64,000 nt of DNA, from the NCBI GenBank assembly GCA_030549495.1, contig JAUIRK010000740.1, positions 116,049 to 180,048 on the forward strand, read 5' to 3'. Under the pieces are notes generated by a model. That model saw nothing but the letters and a program-made list of their open reading frames with translations, was not told the DNA's origin and did not search any database. This document shows positions 1-13,318 of the stretch, in pieces. This DNA is from Nectonema munidae (Eukaryota > Nematomorpha > Nectonematoida > Nectonematidae). Position numbers and translations under genes: made by a program. How positions within the stretch are numbered: position 1 is the first letter of the stretch; each line of letters starts with the position of its first letter.

Positions 1-3000
1 TATTCACTTTTTAATGCATCCAGAAATAGAGTGAGTTTTTATTTTCACTTTTTTGATTATATAATTTAATTTGTGTAAAGTTAACAACAATCAAACTAAG
101 TGATATAAAATATTATTATTATTAGTAAATGATGTGTTTGAGTTCATCTTTTTTTATTACTCTTCCAAATTTTTTAGACCTGAACTGATTGATAACGATG
201 TTGAAAGGAGGGTTGCAAGAATGCAATCGATCATAGAACTCGGAAGAGTAATCAGAGATCGAAACACCCTTCCAGTAAAAGTAAGTTTCACTCTTTATCT
301 AACGACACCCTTGATTGTTTTAAAACAGGCGTGGACAACAATTTTGAGCTGTCGGATGGATTGAATTTTAACTGAGGTTTAGCGGCTCGCAATAATATTA
401 TATTATATGAAGCGTGCAAATATCTGTGTCTGATTCAATGTACCTAGACAAAAATATAACCCTTATTTTTAATTTTACTTTCCAAAATTTTATTGTTTAT
501 ATTTAGTTTATTCACCTGTTTTATGAGATCCAATGTTAAAATTTTCCGAATTCTAATGTTTGTATACAACACTTGCAATTTTCATTTTAGACTTTTTATT
601 AAAATTTGTTTCAAATGTTCAAAATCTTTTCTTTTCTATCTTATTTATATTTTCACTAAAAATTCTCTTTCGTCTCTTCAAAAATCTTGCTTCCGCGTAA
701 TTTTACCGTATAAGATGTTTTGATAATACAAAGTTTTTTACAGTCGTTCTAGTGGTAAATGTGAGTGTTCACTCACCTTGTTCTTTGCTTGCGTTTAAGT
801 ATCCAATCAATGAGGCCGTTGTGATTCACTCAAGTAAAGAATTCCTGGAAGACGTGGCTTCACTGCGCTCACACATACAGAATGAACTGAATGTAAAGAA
901 GGTCGTTCTCACTTCCGACAAAGATATGTACGGAGTTCAACTTCACGCAGATGCAAACCCCAAAATTTTGGGCGTTAAATTTAAAGCTGGATTTAAGAGC
1001 ATTTCCACCTTTATCAAAAATCTGAGTAAGTCGTCCATTTAATCTTTTTTCTCATAATTCATTTACATGTATTCTTAAATAACTTTAACCTAATTCAAGG
1101 GGGTCGAATCATACATGACTTGCAAATTTTTGCAGTATAACAAAGTGGGTTTATATTGAAGTGATATAATCATGAGTCCTTTCAAAACTATATCAAATTT
1201 TGACCGTTTGATTTAGCAGAATTTCGTTATATAAACAAGTGGATCCACACGTTTGGCTCGAGATATATCGGATTCTAGGTACCCTAAAAATTGTTACCCT
1301 CAAAGTTCATTTGTATCCGCAAGGATTATTGATACCAGCAAAGAGCATTGGTAACCTCAAAAATCATTGGAATGGAATAGTAGAAGGGGTATTTATCATC
1401 GGTTACTTTTTAAACGGGATTTATTGATAATGGTATAAATTGTAACGTGATATTTATCTATGAAAATATTATAATTTAAAATTAAAAAAAAAGGTATGAA
1501 GAATAATAAAGAAGAAGAAGATTTATTAATTGATAAAATAAAATTGGAATACACCACTAAACATATAAAAAAAAAGAATTAAATAAAGATTTAAAGTATT
1601 TATAGTTGGGAAAAATTCAAAAGGCCTGCAAGCCACTGATATGAATAAATGATATGAATAATGATCGTATAGAACTATTTATCGTCAAATATGTTCTACG
1701 AAATCCTCCCTTTCAGAAAATTTTTAAAACGGATGATAAAAAATAAATTCTAACGGGATATTTATCAGTGAAGATCTCGTTAGAAATCCCCGATTGACAA
1801 TATATTCTGTTTCGGGTACATCCGGAATCGAACCCGATACCTTTAATTCAATTTGCTTTATTTGTTACTTCTACCATGGTTATTGAACCATTAATGCATT
1901 TTTAATTTTTCAAACGTCTATATGTGTTTAACAAAATAAAAAATATTCTTAATTTTAGAAAGAATAAACAAAAAACATATATAAATGGCAAATAGTTAAT
2001 GAAACTAAAATGCTAATATATGCAAATAGAGATTTTTTGGCATTTTCAGTTAAATATTTATGCATTTTTTGAAAGATCATTGAGACAAACCAAAGTTGAT
2101 GTCTAATGATTTAAAAAGCAAAAATTTTATTAAGAGATGTTCGTGATTGACACGATCAAATTCTTTAGAAAAATCGAGGAACGTTGCTTATAAAAAGATT
2201 CAGCAAGTCAAAGAAGAAACCAGACAAAGCTTTTTCCGTAGAGGATTTAGGAAGAAAGGCATACTAATTGGGAGAGATAATATTGAACTTATTTGTAAAA
2301 GGTATCATTTTCTTAAGTACAATGATTTGAAGAATTTTTGAAAATCTGGAAAGCAAAGAAATTGGCCTAAAATTAGTTAAAGAAAGCTAAAATCACCATT
2401 TTTGGTATAGGTGTATAACTTTGGCTATTTTTAAAACTTTGAGACAAATACAAGACGATAAAATAAATCTAAAAGAGTCTCTTCTAAGGCATTGTATTTT
2501 ACTTAATTTGATCAATCCAGAAAAATGTGAGCTCTTAAGAGAAAAAAGAGCAGAATATAAGTGATTCGTTTCTAGCTTATTCAAGAAAGAGCCAGTGGGT
2601 TCAAAGTAATCTAAATATAAAACAAGCTAAAAAAGGTTTAACTAAAGATCCAGTTAAGCTAGCTACAATTTCGTCGGGTTGAATTAGTCAGGTGCTTTTG
2701 GATTTTGCATTTAATAACATGTTCAAAGTATAGCAGATATTGTTCTTGTTGTTAGACAGTTGATTAGAGTAATTAAATTTTCTTTTTTAACCTCATATAA
2801 AATTTAACGAACTTTTTAAATATTATGAAATTTTCATTTCTTGCTTTTGTTTAAATTTGGAAAGACGTTGAGAAAACCATGGATTATAAATTCATTTGCT
2901 CTCAATTGTTTTAATAGAAAAGAAGTATTGGAAAAATAAAATAAAAATTTGGATATCTTATTTGATAAATTTCTGATAAATCTGTAGAACATAGATTCCT

Positions 3001-6000
3001 TATGAAAGTTACAGCATTACTAAACTAAAAAGACGTTTGCAATAAGAAGTTTTAATTGAGATTCTAGTGGAAAAAAATTGGATAACAAAAGAACATTAGT
3101 GTAGTGGTCAGATATATCTGTAAAGATGTTATTGGCCTCCACTGGCAGATATCTTGTTATCACCATACCAGTGGTGACCGAGCCGGTTTTGTTAGAACCA
3201 GGAGAGGTGTGTGTGTATGTAATTCAAGACAGATATGATCTGTAAGGATGTTATTGGATTTTGAAAAATTGGAAATACTTGTTAAAATATACAAAAAATA
3301 TAGAAAGTATGACAATTATTTTATTGGAAATAGGATATTTCAACGAGTCTTTTTCAAGTGATCCTGAATCAGTGCAAGCTTAACTTTAAGAAAGTAGGTG
3401 TTAATTAAGAAGTAAAAATATTGTCGATTAATGTTAAAGAATGGCGAGTGCATTTTGAAATTGAAGGAAAAAGTCCGTGGGATTAAAAAAAAGTGCTTAA
3501 TAAATCAAAAGAACCTTCAATAAATTTATATTAAAATGGCCGCTGATTTTGTTATTTTTTGATGGATCAAAATTCATGAGGAATTCATTTATAAACACAG
3601 AAAATAAATTGCGATCAGCACAAAAAAGTTTGAATTAATTGCTAACATATACTCACAAATATTGTTCTGAAAAGTAGATGAACATTCTACCAAATTATAG
3701 ACACATTCCTACACTCCTCCTTTTTTGGAACTCTCATAGAATTACATTGTACCGAGGAAGATCAAACTTCAAGTTGTGAATTTGGCAAATTTCAGATAAA
3801 AGGGTATCAAATTTAAAAGTTAATGGTGAAAGAAAAATCTTTTCTTCGGAGGTATCATTAGTGTTTGAGCTGGAACTATCTGTATTCGTAAGATGAAAAG
3901 GTAATGAATTATTGTGATAACTATTACTAATCCTACATTCATTTTGTTTCCAAAAACACGAGTTTTTTTTTAAAAAATATATATAAAAAAAGTATTGAAG
4001 AAAAGTTTTGTTTTAAAATTGTTTCGTGTATTTTAACCTAATGCACGGCTAAATCGTCACCGTCCAAGTCTGAATGATGCCGGATTATTAATAGTCAACC
4101 TCTGAATCTAATCATCATTATCATTTTATATAGTCAATATATTTTCCCTTTTACGAAGGGATACGACTCTCCTTCCATGATTTTATAGTTATTGATTTTT
4201 TTGTTTGTATATATTTTTTATTTTTTTTAGTTTTTTTTTCTTTACGTTAGCAATCCTAAATAATTATGGCTGATAATAACAAAAAATTGATGAATTTTAC
4301 TACCGTTTCTTTTTCTGGGTCAAGTAGGGGAAAATTTTCTTTTACTGAAAGTGATGGTTTTGTAGTCACGAATCAAATCCTTACAACCTGTGATTCGACG
4401 GATAGTGAAGAAAAACTATCTTTCAAAAAAGGTCAAAGAAATCATTTACAAGATCCTAACAAATCATCCGTTGGAACAGAATGGAAAACAATTGTAAGTG
4501 TTTCTCATAATAGAAAAACAATAACAAAAAACATTCTAAAGGAAACACTCGGTCCAACAAATTTGGCAAAAAGGTCTGTTATAAAGGGTAGTTGTATAAG
4601 CTTTTGGTTTGTTTTTTATTGCTATTCATCATGGACATTTTCCTTATCAGAAATTCAAGCTTTTATAGCTACATTGTACGTTACAGGTTTCACTATGTCG
4701 AAAAACATTGAATTGCATTCTCTTTGTTCTGATGACGGGTTTACCTTCCTGTAAAAAACAATGTCAAAAAATGGATTTTGTGAAATATTGAGATTTCTGC
4801 GCTTCGATGAAAAAACAACAAGATCCGTACGAATAAAAACATAAATTTGCTGCAATATCAAATGTTTGGTATCATTTTATTTTAAATTGTCAAAGAATGT
4901 ACATTCCAGGTCCTGTAGGTAGATGAACAACTTTTTCCAAGCAAAATGCGTTGTCCCTTTACCCAGCTTATTCCATCGAAAGCTGATGAGTATGGACAAA
5001 AAATGTGGTTCGCTGTAGATGTTGAAAGTAAATATTTCTTGAATCTTTTCCGTATTTAGGTAAGGAGGAAAATCGTTCAAAGGTATAAGATTGTTAGAAC
5101 TTGTAAAACCTTACTCCAAAAGTGGAAGAAATGTTACAACTGATCGTTTCTTTAGAATTTGGCTAAAAAACTTCAAGAACAATTGATGAATTTGGTTGGC
5201 ACTATGAACAAAGCTAGAAAAGAAATTCCAAAAGAACTAAAAAATTTATGAATAAAAGAATATGCATCAATTGTTGTAGAAACTCAATGCGTTACTTTAA
5301 CACGTTATCAGGCAAAGAAAAATAAATATGTCTACGTTCTTAGTAGTCAGCACAAAAGTGTTGAAATAAAAGACGCCAGAAAGTATTGAATACTAAAACA
5401 CCTCTAAATATGGTGTTGATGTCTTAGATCAAATGACTCGATTATACTGTGCTAAATCTTCTTTGAGAAGATGGCCAATCCATGCCTTCTATAATATTTT
5501 AGACTTAGCATGCATTTTGTACAAAGAAGTAACTTGAGAAAAAATTTGGAGAAAATAGTTTCTACAAAAACTTGCAGAAGAGTTGATTGACGAACATGTC
5601 AAACACAAAAGTAGCCATGCAAGTATTAATAGGGAAACTGAAAAATAAATCAACAGAAAAAAGTGTCAAGTGAAAAGCAACTGCAATGGCAAAAGGTATG
5701 ATGAAGTGCTATGTTTGCTCTAAACGTAACTTGTAAAATAGGTAAATAAATTTTCTACACTTTTCAAGTTTGTTTTCACTTCTATACATAAACTAATAAA
5801 TATGTATAGATATTGTGTCAAAGTATATTTCTGAAAAATTTCAAGTAAAAATTAAGGGTCAATTTGACCCGTTCCCGGAGTTAAAGCTTAGCAGTAATTG
5901 CGGGTGTTCTAACTTCCTTGCTTCACAGTTTCTACGATTGTATTTTTGAGCCACAATCTCTTCATGAGTTGTTTTTATCATCTAACTTCATTGCACACAT

Positions 6001-9000
6001 TTTGCGATAACCTGTTAGATACTCCTCCACGCAGGATTGGGAATTGTGAAAATTTGAATTAAGCATGTTTCAATATCAACAATTTGAATTTAATTCAAAT
6101 ATTTGAGAATACTAATTGTTGTTTCCATGATTCTATTAGAAATAAATGCACTCGTTATTTGAGCTTAAAATATAATAAAAAGTATTTACTTTAAAAATGT
6201 CAATTTCTACAAATTAATTTTATCTCTCGCTTCAGTTTCGTTGCAAGGAGAAAGAAAGATTAGCTTTTAGACGCATGCTCAACCCGATTCAATTTTGTTT
6301 AGGCAATGATGAGGTGATTCAATTCCAAAAAGATGGACATATTTTAGTTGAAAACAAGTACGATGTCTCTGTAGATGACGTCCGCCTCTTTTACACCTTT
6401 AAACACGAAGAAGGAAAAGAGTCAAAGTATCAAGGTATGCAAATTTTTTGTCGCAACACTTCATCCAAAAATATAGTTCAGCTATTTTAAATATATATAT
6501 TCTCCATGTGTATTTAAGCTTCTTTACAACGAGCTTACTGATTACGACATTTCCTCTGATTGTTGGCCCAAAATGGTGTTAATATTTACGTTCCTCTTTT
6601 TTTAGGAGACTCTTCTGTTAAATATCCAGAACTCCTAGTTCTCATCGATGTAAGTCCTTCTCTAGAAGCGGAACAAGAAGGTCTTGCGAGAGAAATCATT
6701 AACCGGATTCAGAAATTGCGCAAAAAAGCGCGTTTAGAGCCGTGTAACCTAGTTACAATTTATTTGCAATTTGGAAAAAGCTCGCGGTCAAATGATGAAG
6801 AGCCTTTAGATCTTTCACAGGTCTTTCTTGCGCACAAAGATATCATTCAGACAACGATTAAACAACAAATTTTTCTGGAATCTGCTCCAACATTTTCTGA
6901 TGTCATAATACAAGAAGAGGTGGTTGTAAGGCGAAATTAAGCTTCTATAACTCATCGATAAGCAACCTTTAATGAAATGCCTAATTCATGATCTCCCTGC
7001 AGATCATTGCAATAAGAAAATTTACACTAAAATATTGAATATATACACTTTAAGGTAGTAAGAATAGTCTTTGTAATTTTTTATATTGCATTTAGAGGTG
7101 TATTAGAGGCGCAAATGGGATGAGAATATTGTTAATTTTGGCATTCTTAAAGATGCGAATATCCAAACTTTTTCAAACTGATACGGATATAGTAAAAACT
7201 AACCTTTTTGAAAAAACTTTACTACAAAAATAATATTTTTAAATATGGCATGCACTGCTATTGCAAGGTTTTAAAGGAAAAAAATCTGAGCATTTTTGTA
7301 AATGAAGATGTGGATACAAAATAACATCTTTACTTTTAGCGTCCTTCTTGTATTCTCCGAAACCGACTCCCACTCTAAAATTTTAGACTCCGCCGACTGC
7401 TCAATCCGCGTTTTAAAACGTTAAATATTTTTGGTCCTTTAGGTTAAATTTAATAAAATTTCGTGAATTAAGATGATTCAATTTTTTCCTAGATGTTGGT
7501 CCACAGGGGTTTTAGAAAACGCGTGGGATAAATTGTGAAAAAGAAATAAAGTTTTGCATCTATTTTATTGCAAACACTTCAAAGCGTTTTATTTTAAAAA
7601 AATTGGCTTCCTTGAGATAAGTGCGTGTTTCATAAATAATAATATTCATGATTAGTCTTTTGGATTAACAAATTATCCAGGGAGGCGTGAGAACATTTGG
7701 TTTCGTAACGCGCCGGAGTGTAAATGGCAGAATAAGTTGGGGAAAATTATTTGAGTCTATATTGTATCGGAAGGCGATTTCCGAATAATCGAGTATCGTA
7801 CTGACTGTATTACCGTTAACTCTTTAATTGTTTAGCCTTTTCATTCGTTCTTCAAAAGACTGACACCATACTCTGAATAGGCTGTGCCAAAGGTTCTCTT
7901 CCCAGAATATTTACCAGAGATCGTTTTTAGTGTCGTGGTATAAAACCTTCACTTGCTTAGAGTATAGCATATCTCTAGATAAGGCTTTTGTTATGCATGC
8001 AGTAGTACTAGAACATCCAAATCTAAAAGGGCATTTATGACCATCTGTTATAATAACTGGTGAAAAGCAATAATAAGGAATAAACGCTTTATTACATGCA
8101 ATGACTGGTGATAACTGTGTCTCTATGTTCTAATGGGAAAGTCTAAAAAACAAAATAATCTTGGCTAACCTGTTCTATTCATTCAATTTTATATCCTGAT
8201 TCCCTGTCTATTTTCGTCAAAAACGTTAACTATTTGAAATGTCCTCTCGCTGCTATAATGAAACTGCTGGTTCATCGAATGAATTTATGAAGCTCATGAT
8301 AGCTATAAATCCTACTTTCAGGAAAATGCAGGATGAGTTTATGAAAAGCTATAAATCTCCAAATTGTTTGTCTTCACGATCGCGTGAAGAATTGTTTCTA
8401 GCCCAAGCTTTATTCAGATAATTAAGATGAAATTCTAATAGAATCCTAAGAGATGAGTGTAAAAATAATCCCCAATATTGAGAAAGTGCAACTCTGATCT
8501 AAATAGCATGAAACTGAAAGAAACATTGTTTCTTCTTATGTATACATACACGAGACAGTTGTTTTCTACAGAAAAAGTTTTGGCGTTATTAGTATAGCTT
8601 ATTAATACATCACTTTTTTTGAAAATAATGAAATCCAATGCTTTATTATATAAAGTTGCAAAGATTGCTCCTACCCAGTCAAAGTAAAGCAAATATTTCT
8701 TTGTATCCACTTCAAAGCAATGCCAGCATTTTTATTAAATTCCTCTGTTTATAAAAATGCATATTTAAACCTTTGAAGACGCCTGTGATACGAGTGTACT
8801 AAAAAATGAAAAGCTTTAAATATACAAAATTCAATTGCAACTGAAAACAGATCTTTGTTCTTCAAAATTCTCGTCGTCAATGTTTTAAATAACGATCTTA
8901 AATCTCAACATGAATATACATTATACAAAAGAGGCGCTGAAAATTCTATAAATAATAATTTGCAGATCTAAAGTTGAACAAAGTTTGGGAAAAGATGCTT

Positions 9001-11710
9001 TAGATCTATTTCCCCTTGAAACTACATCGATTGTACATTTATAATTTTATATATAGTATTGATATTAGACGTATCAAATATTTTTATTGGTACCTCAAAT
9101 AAATAAGCCTTCTTGAAAAGCAGCATTTTTGTCTGTAAGAAATGAAATTCAACTATGATAATTTTATTTCCTTTTGGCATTTGAAAAATTTAACATTCCA
9201 CCTGTAAATGGCGTATTTGCTCTTTTAGATAAAAGATTCAAAGATGAGTATAACGATAATTGGCAACAAACCAGTGTCTAATGATGGGCTCTCTTTGTCA
9301 AATCTCACTCAAATCAAGATTGAGCGTCTGAAAGAACTTTTGAAGTCGTGTATCAGGTTGATCCACTGTCGACCAAATAAGAAGAGCGCATGTAAATTGT
9401 TCAACTTAAAGCATCTCACTGCCGATTTTGCTTCAAATGAAAAAAAAATTATGCGTTTGGTAATTCCGTTTTGTATCTTTTGTAAGCGTTTTAAACATTT
9501 TCATTAAACGTGCTTCATTGCATGCACCCTTAATCAGACGTATTTCATTCATTTCTTTACTTTCCACATTTTATTTACAATGTGTTTAAAAGTATGTATT
9601 GGACTTATACACTGGTCAACCATAACAATTGCAAATATCAATATTTTTCTAGCCTCATATTATATCTCCTAGAACAAGGTGAGGTATCTTATATCCTGGA
9701 ATGAAAAGGCATATTAGAGCTATTGTGCATCAAATGTTTTTCAATTCACACATTTTTTCTTTTATATCTTCGTGTCTATAACTGCAAAATATAATATATC
9801 ACAATATTTTGTCAATTGCCTAGAAGTGTTAAAATAAAAAAGAGCATTGTTTATACCAGAAAATTGCAGGTCAAATATATGTTTTACAGGATTTTGCCAG
9901 AAAGCGGCCCCCTTCTTTATGGCACGGGTATGGAAACATTGGTTACGGTTAAAAACTTAGCTTTAGACTAGTGGACACTTGATTTGCATAGCCGATTTAA
10001 AAGTATCTGACTTTGATCCTAACTATCCGTTACAAGCAGGGAGTTAATCGTCGTGTATGCTAACAAAGACGATGATAATTTCTTTGGTTGATTCTTCTCT
10101 ATCCGTCTCAACACATACGGCAAAAGGGATACTAAGGTGCTATGTAAATGGTGATGGGTAAACCCGGCCTGGGAGCTAGAATAAGTAGATTTTGTTGTCA
10201 TTTGGAGATGTATCTGGTAAGGCAAGTTACTCCATGGACTTCTTGGTCTTCATGGTCTTCGAGCTTTCTGTACATGGTCATTAATTCGTGACCAGCTAAT
10301 CGTGGAACAAGCCATTTTGGAAGTCCAAAAGGTTAGGGTTAAGGTAGTATTCAATGTCTTGGCGGCGTAAATTTATTACGAAGGCAGCGTGAACTTTCTC
10401 AATGAATTTAACGAATGGCGCCCGAAAACCCACAGAAACAATTCTCTAGCTGCTACTAGCCCCACGAAGCCGAATTCGTTCACCCAGGAGTCATAGGTTG
10501 TGGGTGATACAAGTGTCAGGGTTGTCAGCAGAGGTTGTATAATCTGGCGATTGAAGATGCGCTAACATGGGTGAGAATGTTCTCATGATGGTTTTATAAT
10601 TCGCGGCTGACTCGCTATGTATTTCTGGTGGTATGTCAACTGAATGTTGTTCAACGTGGTGCAATCCAATGAAGTAACTTAGACTACTGCTCTTGAAGAT
10701 AGATTATTATCTCGTGAAACTAGTAGGGATTGTCACCTGCTCTAATTTTAAATTCTCCCCATCCTTTTGAAACAAAGGTAAAGGTACCCGGGGTGTTTTC
10801 ATCGAGAAGGCACAATTGCGCCGCTTGTATCGAACTATGAGGAAAGCAGGCTTGATGCGGAATCGAACCTAATACCTTGAGTTATCGAATCCAGCATCTA
10901 ACCAACCCTACTCACGCCCCAAAACAAGAATATGCATTCAGTTTAAAAAATTTTAATGATGCATATCTTTTGTCAAAAAAAATCTTTTTTAACTCCAATT
11001 GTAAAAAACTATGTCAATGTTGATCAAAAGCGTGGTGAATAAAAGGTATCCTTAGTTTTTGTGAAGAATCTGTTTCAGCAATCAAAATGCATCTATATTT
11101 CTACTTACGGTAAATACTTTTGAAGCAAAAATACATTTAAAAAACGATACCCATTTATAAGTAAACTTAATTTTACATATTTTTTTTACTTAGATGTGTG
11201 ACTCGTTTAATGTTCGTGGGAAAGAATATTGCCTGTATGATGAGAAGCTGCAGAAGATAAATTTTAGGGATTGCAGGAGACATGTCAACGCAAAGCTATA
11301 CCTTATTTCGCGAGACGAGAGCAAAGATGTCCTCGATCCACTTTCAACACTAGAGAATTGCACGCCACCTTGTCTTCTCATCGTGTCTGACATTCCTGGA
11401 AAATTTGGCAATACAGAGTTCTTCAACTTCAATGCAACAAAAGTCACAAATCCTTCCAACCAGATTCTTTTACATTCTTTGCAAGAAGAAGTAGCTAAAT
11501 TGTTGTACTTACTTTTATCTCTATTATTTCATTTCATAGGTTCGAACAACTTTATCTTCATGGCTTAAAGGCGAAATCCAAAGCTTTAAAATTTCTTACT
11601 TGTCCAAAAACCGAGAAGAATTCTGTGAAGTTGAGCATCATTGTGATTTTTTGAAGTCTTTCCACGAGTCATTAAATGTTTTTACTCTTTTTATTTCTGT
11701 GAAATCGTGA
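1..11710 (+). CDS. IARS1: Isoleucyl-tRNA synthetase, cytosolic; C-terminal 500 residues in 8 exons (5' part outside window)
   Basis: Class I aminoacyl-tRNA synthetase that charges tRNA-Ile in the cytosol, in animals as part of the multisynthetase complex. I read the exons as 1-30, 178-280, 800-1025, 6303-6434, 6606-6919, 9229-9459, 11194-11490 and 11540-11710, all with AG acceptors and GT donors; phases join without a break (501 codons including the TGA at 11708-11710). Recognisable segments include MQSIIELGRVIRDRNTLPVK (anticodon-binding region), YPINEAVVIHSS, GLAREIINRIQKLRKKARLE, and a divergent C-terminal part resembling the ubiquitin-like appended region of animal IARS1. Catalytic HIGH and KMSKS motifs lie upstream of the window. 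The donor at 11491 (GTAGCT) is weak but is the only one that keeps frame. Polyadenylation signal AATAAA at 11731. Introns are 49 bp to 5.3 kb; the 5.3-kb intron holds a piggyBac remnant and the 9460-11193 intron a SINE. Confidence 0.93.
1795..1865 (-). repeat. Possible decayed tRNA-SINE head in IARS1 intron
   Basis: The stretch GGAATCGAACCCGATACC near 1829 is the reverse complement of a pol III B box (GGTTCGATTCC) in the same context as the better SINE copies of this window. No convincing SINE body follows, so this is only a weak call. Confidence 0.3.
4037..5880 (+). mobile_element. Decayed piggyBac-like DNA transposon inside IARS1 intron
   Basis: An opening frame at 4266-4751 (MADNNKKLMNF...) is followed, in several frames, by segments characteristic of the piggyBac DDE transposase: ILRFLRFDEKTTRSVRI near 4785, MRCPFTQ...IPSKADEYGQKMWFAVDVES near 4945-5030, LVGTMNKARKEIPKEL near 5190, and a Cys-rich end near 5705 (CYVCSKRN). 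At least five frame changes or stops show it is dead. The right end is supported by TTAA at 5881-5884 next to CTCCGGGAACGGGTC (reverse strand) and an inner palindrome GGGTCAATTTGACCC, an arrangement like the intact piggyBac at 48545-50845. The left end at TTAA 4033-4036 is a guess. Confidence 0.75.
6920..9228. other. IARS1 intron, no recognised feature
   Basis: AT-rich intronic sequence. Short open frames at 8239-8421 (+) and 8435-8710 (-) show no recognised motif and look like chance. No terminal repeats or SINE boxes seen. Confidence 0.6.
9880..10774. other. Unrecognised stretch of higher GC inside IARS1 intron
   Basis: This segment of the intron is visibly richer in G and C than its surroundings and has few homopolymers, as expected of an inserted or formerly coding element. 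The minus-strand frame at 10019-10225 has no motif I recognise and is stopped on both sides. It ends at the reverse SINE beginning at 10775. Origin unknown. Confidence 0.35.
10775..10920 (-). mobile_element. tRNA-derived SINE, copy 1
   Basis: Reverse-strand copy of the family best seen at 16220-16390: the B box appears as GGAATCGAACC near 10859, the tRNA-like head ends in CTACTCACGCCCC at 10920, and the body contains GAAGGCACAATTGCGCCGC and ends with the signature tail GGTACCTTTACCTTT on the reverse strand. Lies in an IARS1 intron, antisense to the gene. Confidence 0.8.
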
Positions 11711-13118
11711 TTTTTCTTCGTCTCATTCATAATAAATTTCTTTCTTTCCTTTGTACCATTTTTTGGAAATCCAAAGCTTTAAAATTTCTTACTTGTCCAA
11801 AAACCGAGAAGAATTCTGTGAAGTTGAGCATCATTGTGATTTTTTGAAGTCTTTCCACGAGTCATTAAATGTTTTTACTCTTTTTATTTCTGTGAAATCG
11901 TGATTTTTCTTCGTCTCATTCATAATAAATTTCTTTCTTTCCTTTGTACCATTTTTTGGAAAACCAAAGCTTTAAAATTTCTTACTTGTCCAAAAACCGA
12001 GAAGAATTCTGTGAAGTTGAGCATCATTGTGATTTTTTGAAGTCTTTCCACGAGTCATTAAATGTTTTTACTCTTTTTATTTCTGTGAAATCGTGATTTT
12101 TCTTCGTCTCATTCATAATAAATTTCTTTCTTTCCTTTGTACCATTTTTTGGAAAACCAAAGCTTTAAAATTTCTTACTTGTCCAAAAACCGAGAAGAAT
12201 TCTGTGAAGTTGAGCATCATTGTGATTTTTTGAAGTCTTTCCACGAGTCATTAAATGTTTTTACTCTTTTTATTTCTGTGAAATCGTGATTTTTCTTCGT
12301 CTCATTCATAATAAATTTCTTTCTTTCCTTTGTACCATTTTTTGGAAAACCAAAGCTTTAAAATTTCTTACTTGTCCAAAAACCGAGAAGAATTCTGTGA
12401 AGTTGAGCATCATTGTGATTTTTTGAAGTCTTTCCACGAGTCATTAAATGTTTTTACTCTTTTTATTTCTGTGAAATCGTGATTTTTCTTCGTCTCATTG
12501 ATAATAAATTTCTTTCTTTCCTTTGTACCATTTTTTGGAAAACCAAAGCTTTAAAATTTCTTACTTGTCCAAAAACCGAGAAGAATTCTGTGAAGTTGAG
12601 CATCATTGTGATTTTTTGAAGTCTTTCCACGAGTCATTAAATGTTTTTACTCTTTTTATTTCTGTGAAATCGTGATTTTTCTTCGTCTCATTCATAATAA
12701 ATTTCTTTCTTTCCTTTGTACCATTTTTTGGAAAACCAAAGCTTTAAAATTTCTTACTTGTCCAAAAACCGAGAAGAATTCTGTGAAGTTGAGCATCATT
12801 GTGATTTTTTGAAGTCTTTCCACGAGTCATTAAATGTTTTTACTCTTTTTATTTCTGTGAAATCGTGATTTTTCTTCGTTTCATTCATAACAAATTTCTT
12901 TCTTTCCTTTGTACCATTTTTTGGAAAACCAAAGCTTTAAAATTTCTTACTTGTCCAAAAACCGAGAAGAATTCTATGAAGTTGAGCATCATTGTGATTT
13001 TTTGAAGTCTTTCCACGAGTCATTAAATGTTTTTACTCTTTTTATTTCTGTGAAATCATGATTTTTCTTCGTCTCTATTCATAATAAATTTCTTTCTTTC
13101 CTTTGTACCATTTTTTGG
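11573..13118 (+). repeat. Tandem array of 8 x 193 bp made from the IARS1 terminal exon and 3' end
   Basis: Units begin at 11573, 11766, 11959, 12152, 12345, 12538, 12731 and 12924, an exact 193-bp period with only scattered single-base differences and one 1-bp insertion in the last unit. Unit 1 is the functional end of IARS1: it starts 33 nt inside the last exon and carries the last 46 codons, the stop codon, an AATAAA signal and a T-rich tail. Later units repeat all of this but lack the exon's splice acceptor, so they cannot be spliced in as alternative last exons by that site. 193 is not a multiple of 3, and every unit has the stop. Near-identity means recent expansion or ongoing homogenisation. 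Confidence 0.97.
11731..11736 (+). terminator. Polyadenylation signal of IARS1 (first of eight copies)
   Basis: AATAAA 21 bp after the IARS1 stop. It recurs in most of the following 193-bp units (ATTCATAATAAATTTC; one unit reads AACAAA), so the 3' end may be heterogeneous. Confidence 0.75.
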
Positions 13119-13318
13119 GTTTTGTTTTTATTAAACAAATTTTTTACAATTTTCAGGCATAATTAAGTATACAACTCTTTCATTAAGGATGATTATCAAA
13201 TTCAGAAAACCGATTTGTCCTATAGATGATTCTGGATTTTTCACCGACTCTGTTAACGATTTTAAAGGCATGTTTTACAAGGTAATATAAAACAACAAAA
13301 TATTGATTCCTCTTCAAG

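Noticed and set aside
11190-11459. Minus-strand 89-residue frame
   Set aside because: Shadow of IARS1 exon 11194-11490.
11573-13118. CRISPR-like or satellite array
   Set aside because: The 193-bp units have no unique spacers and are clearly derived from the IARS1 terminal exon.
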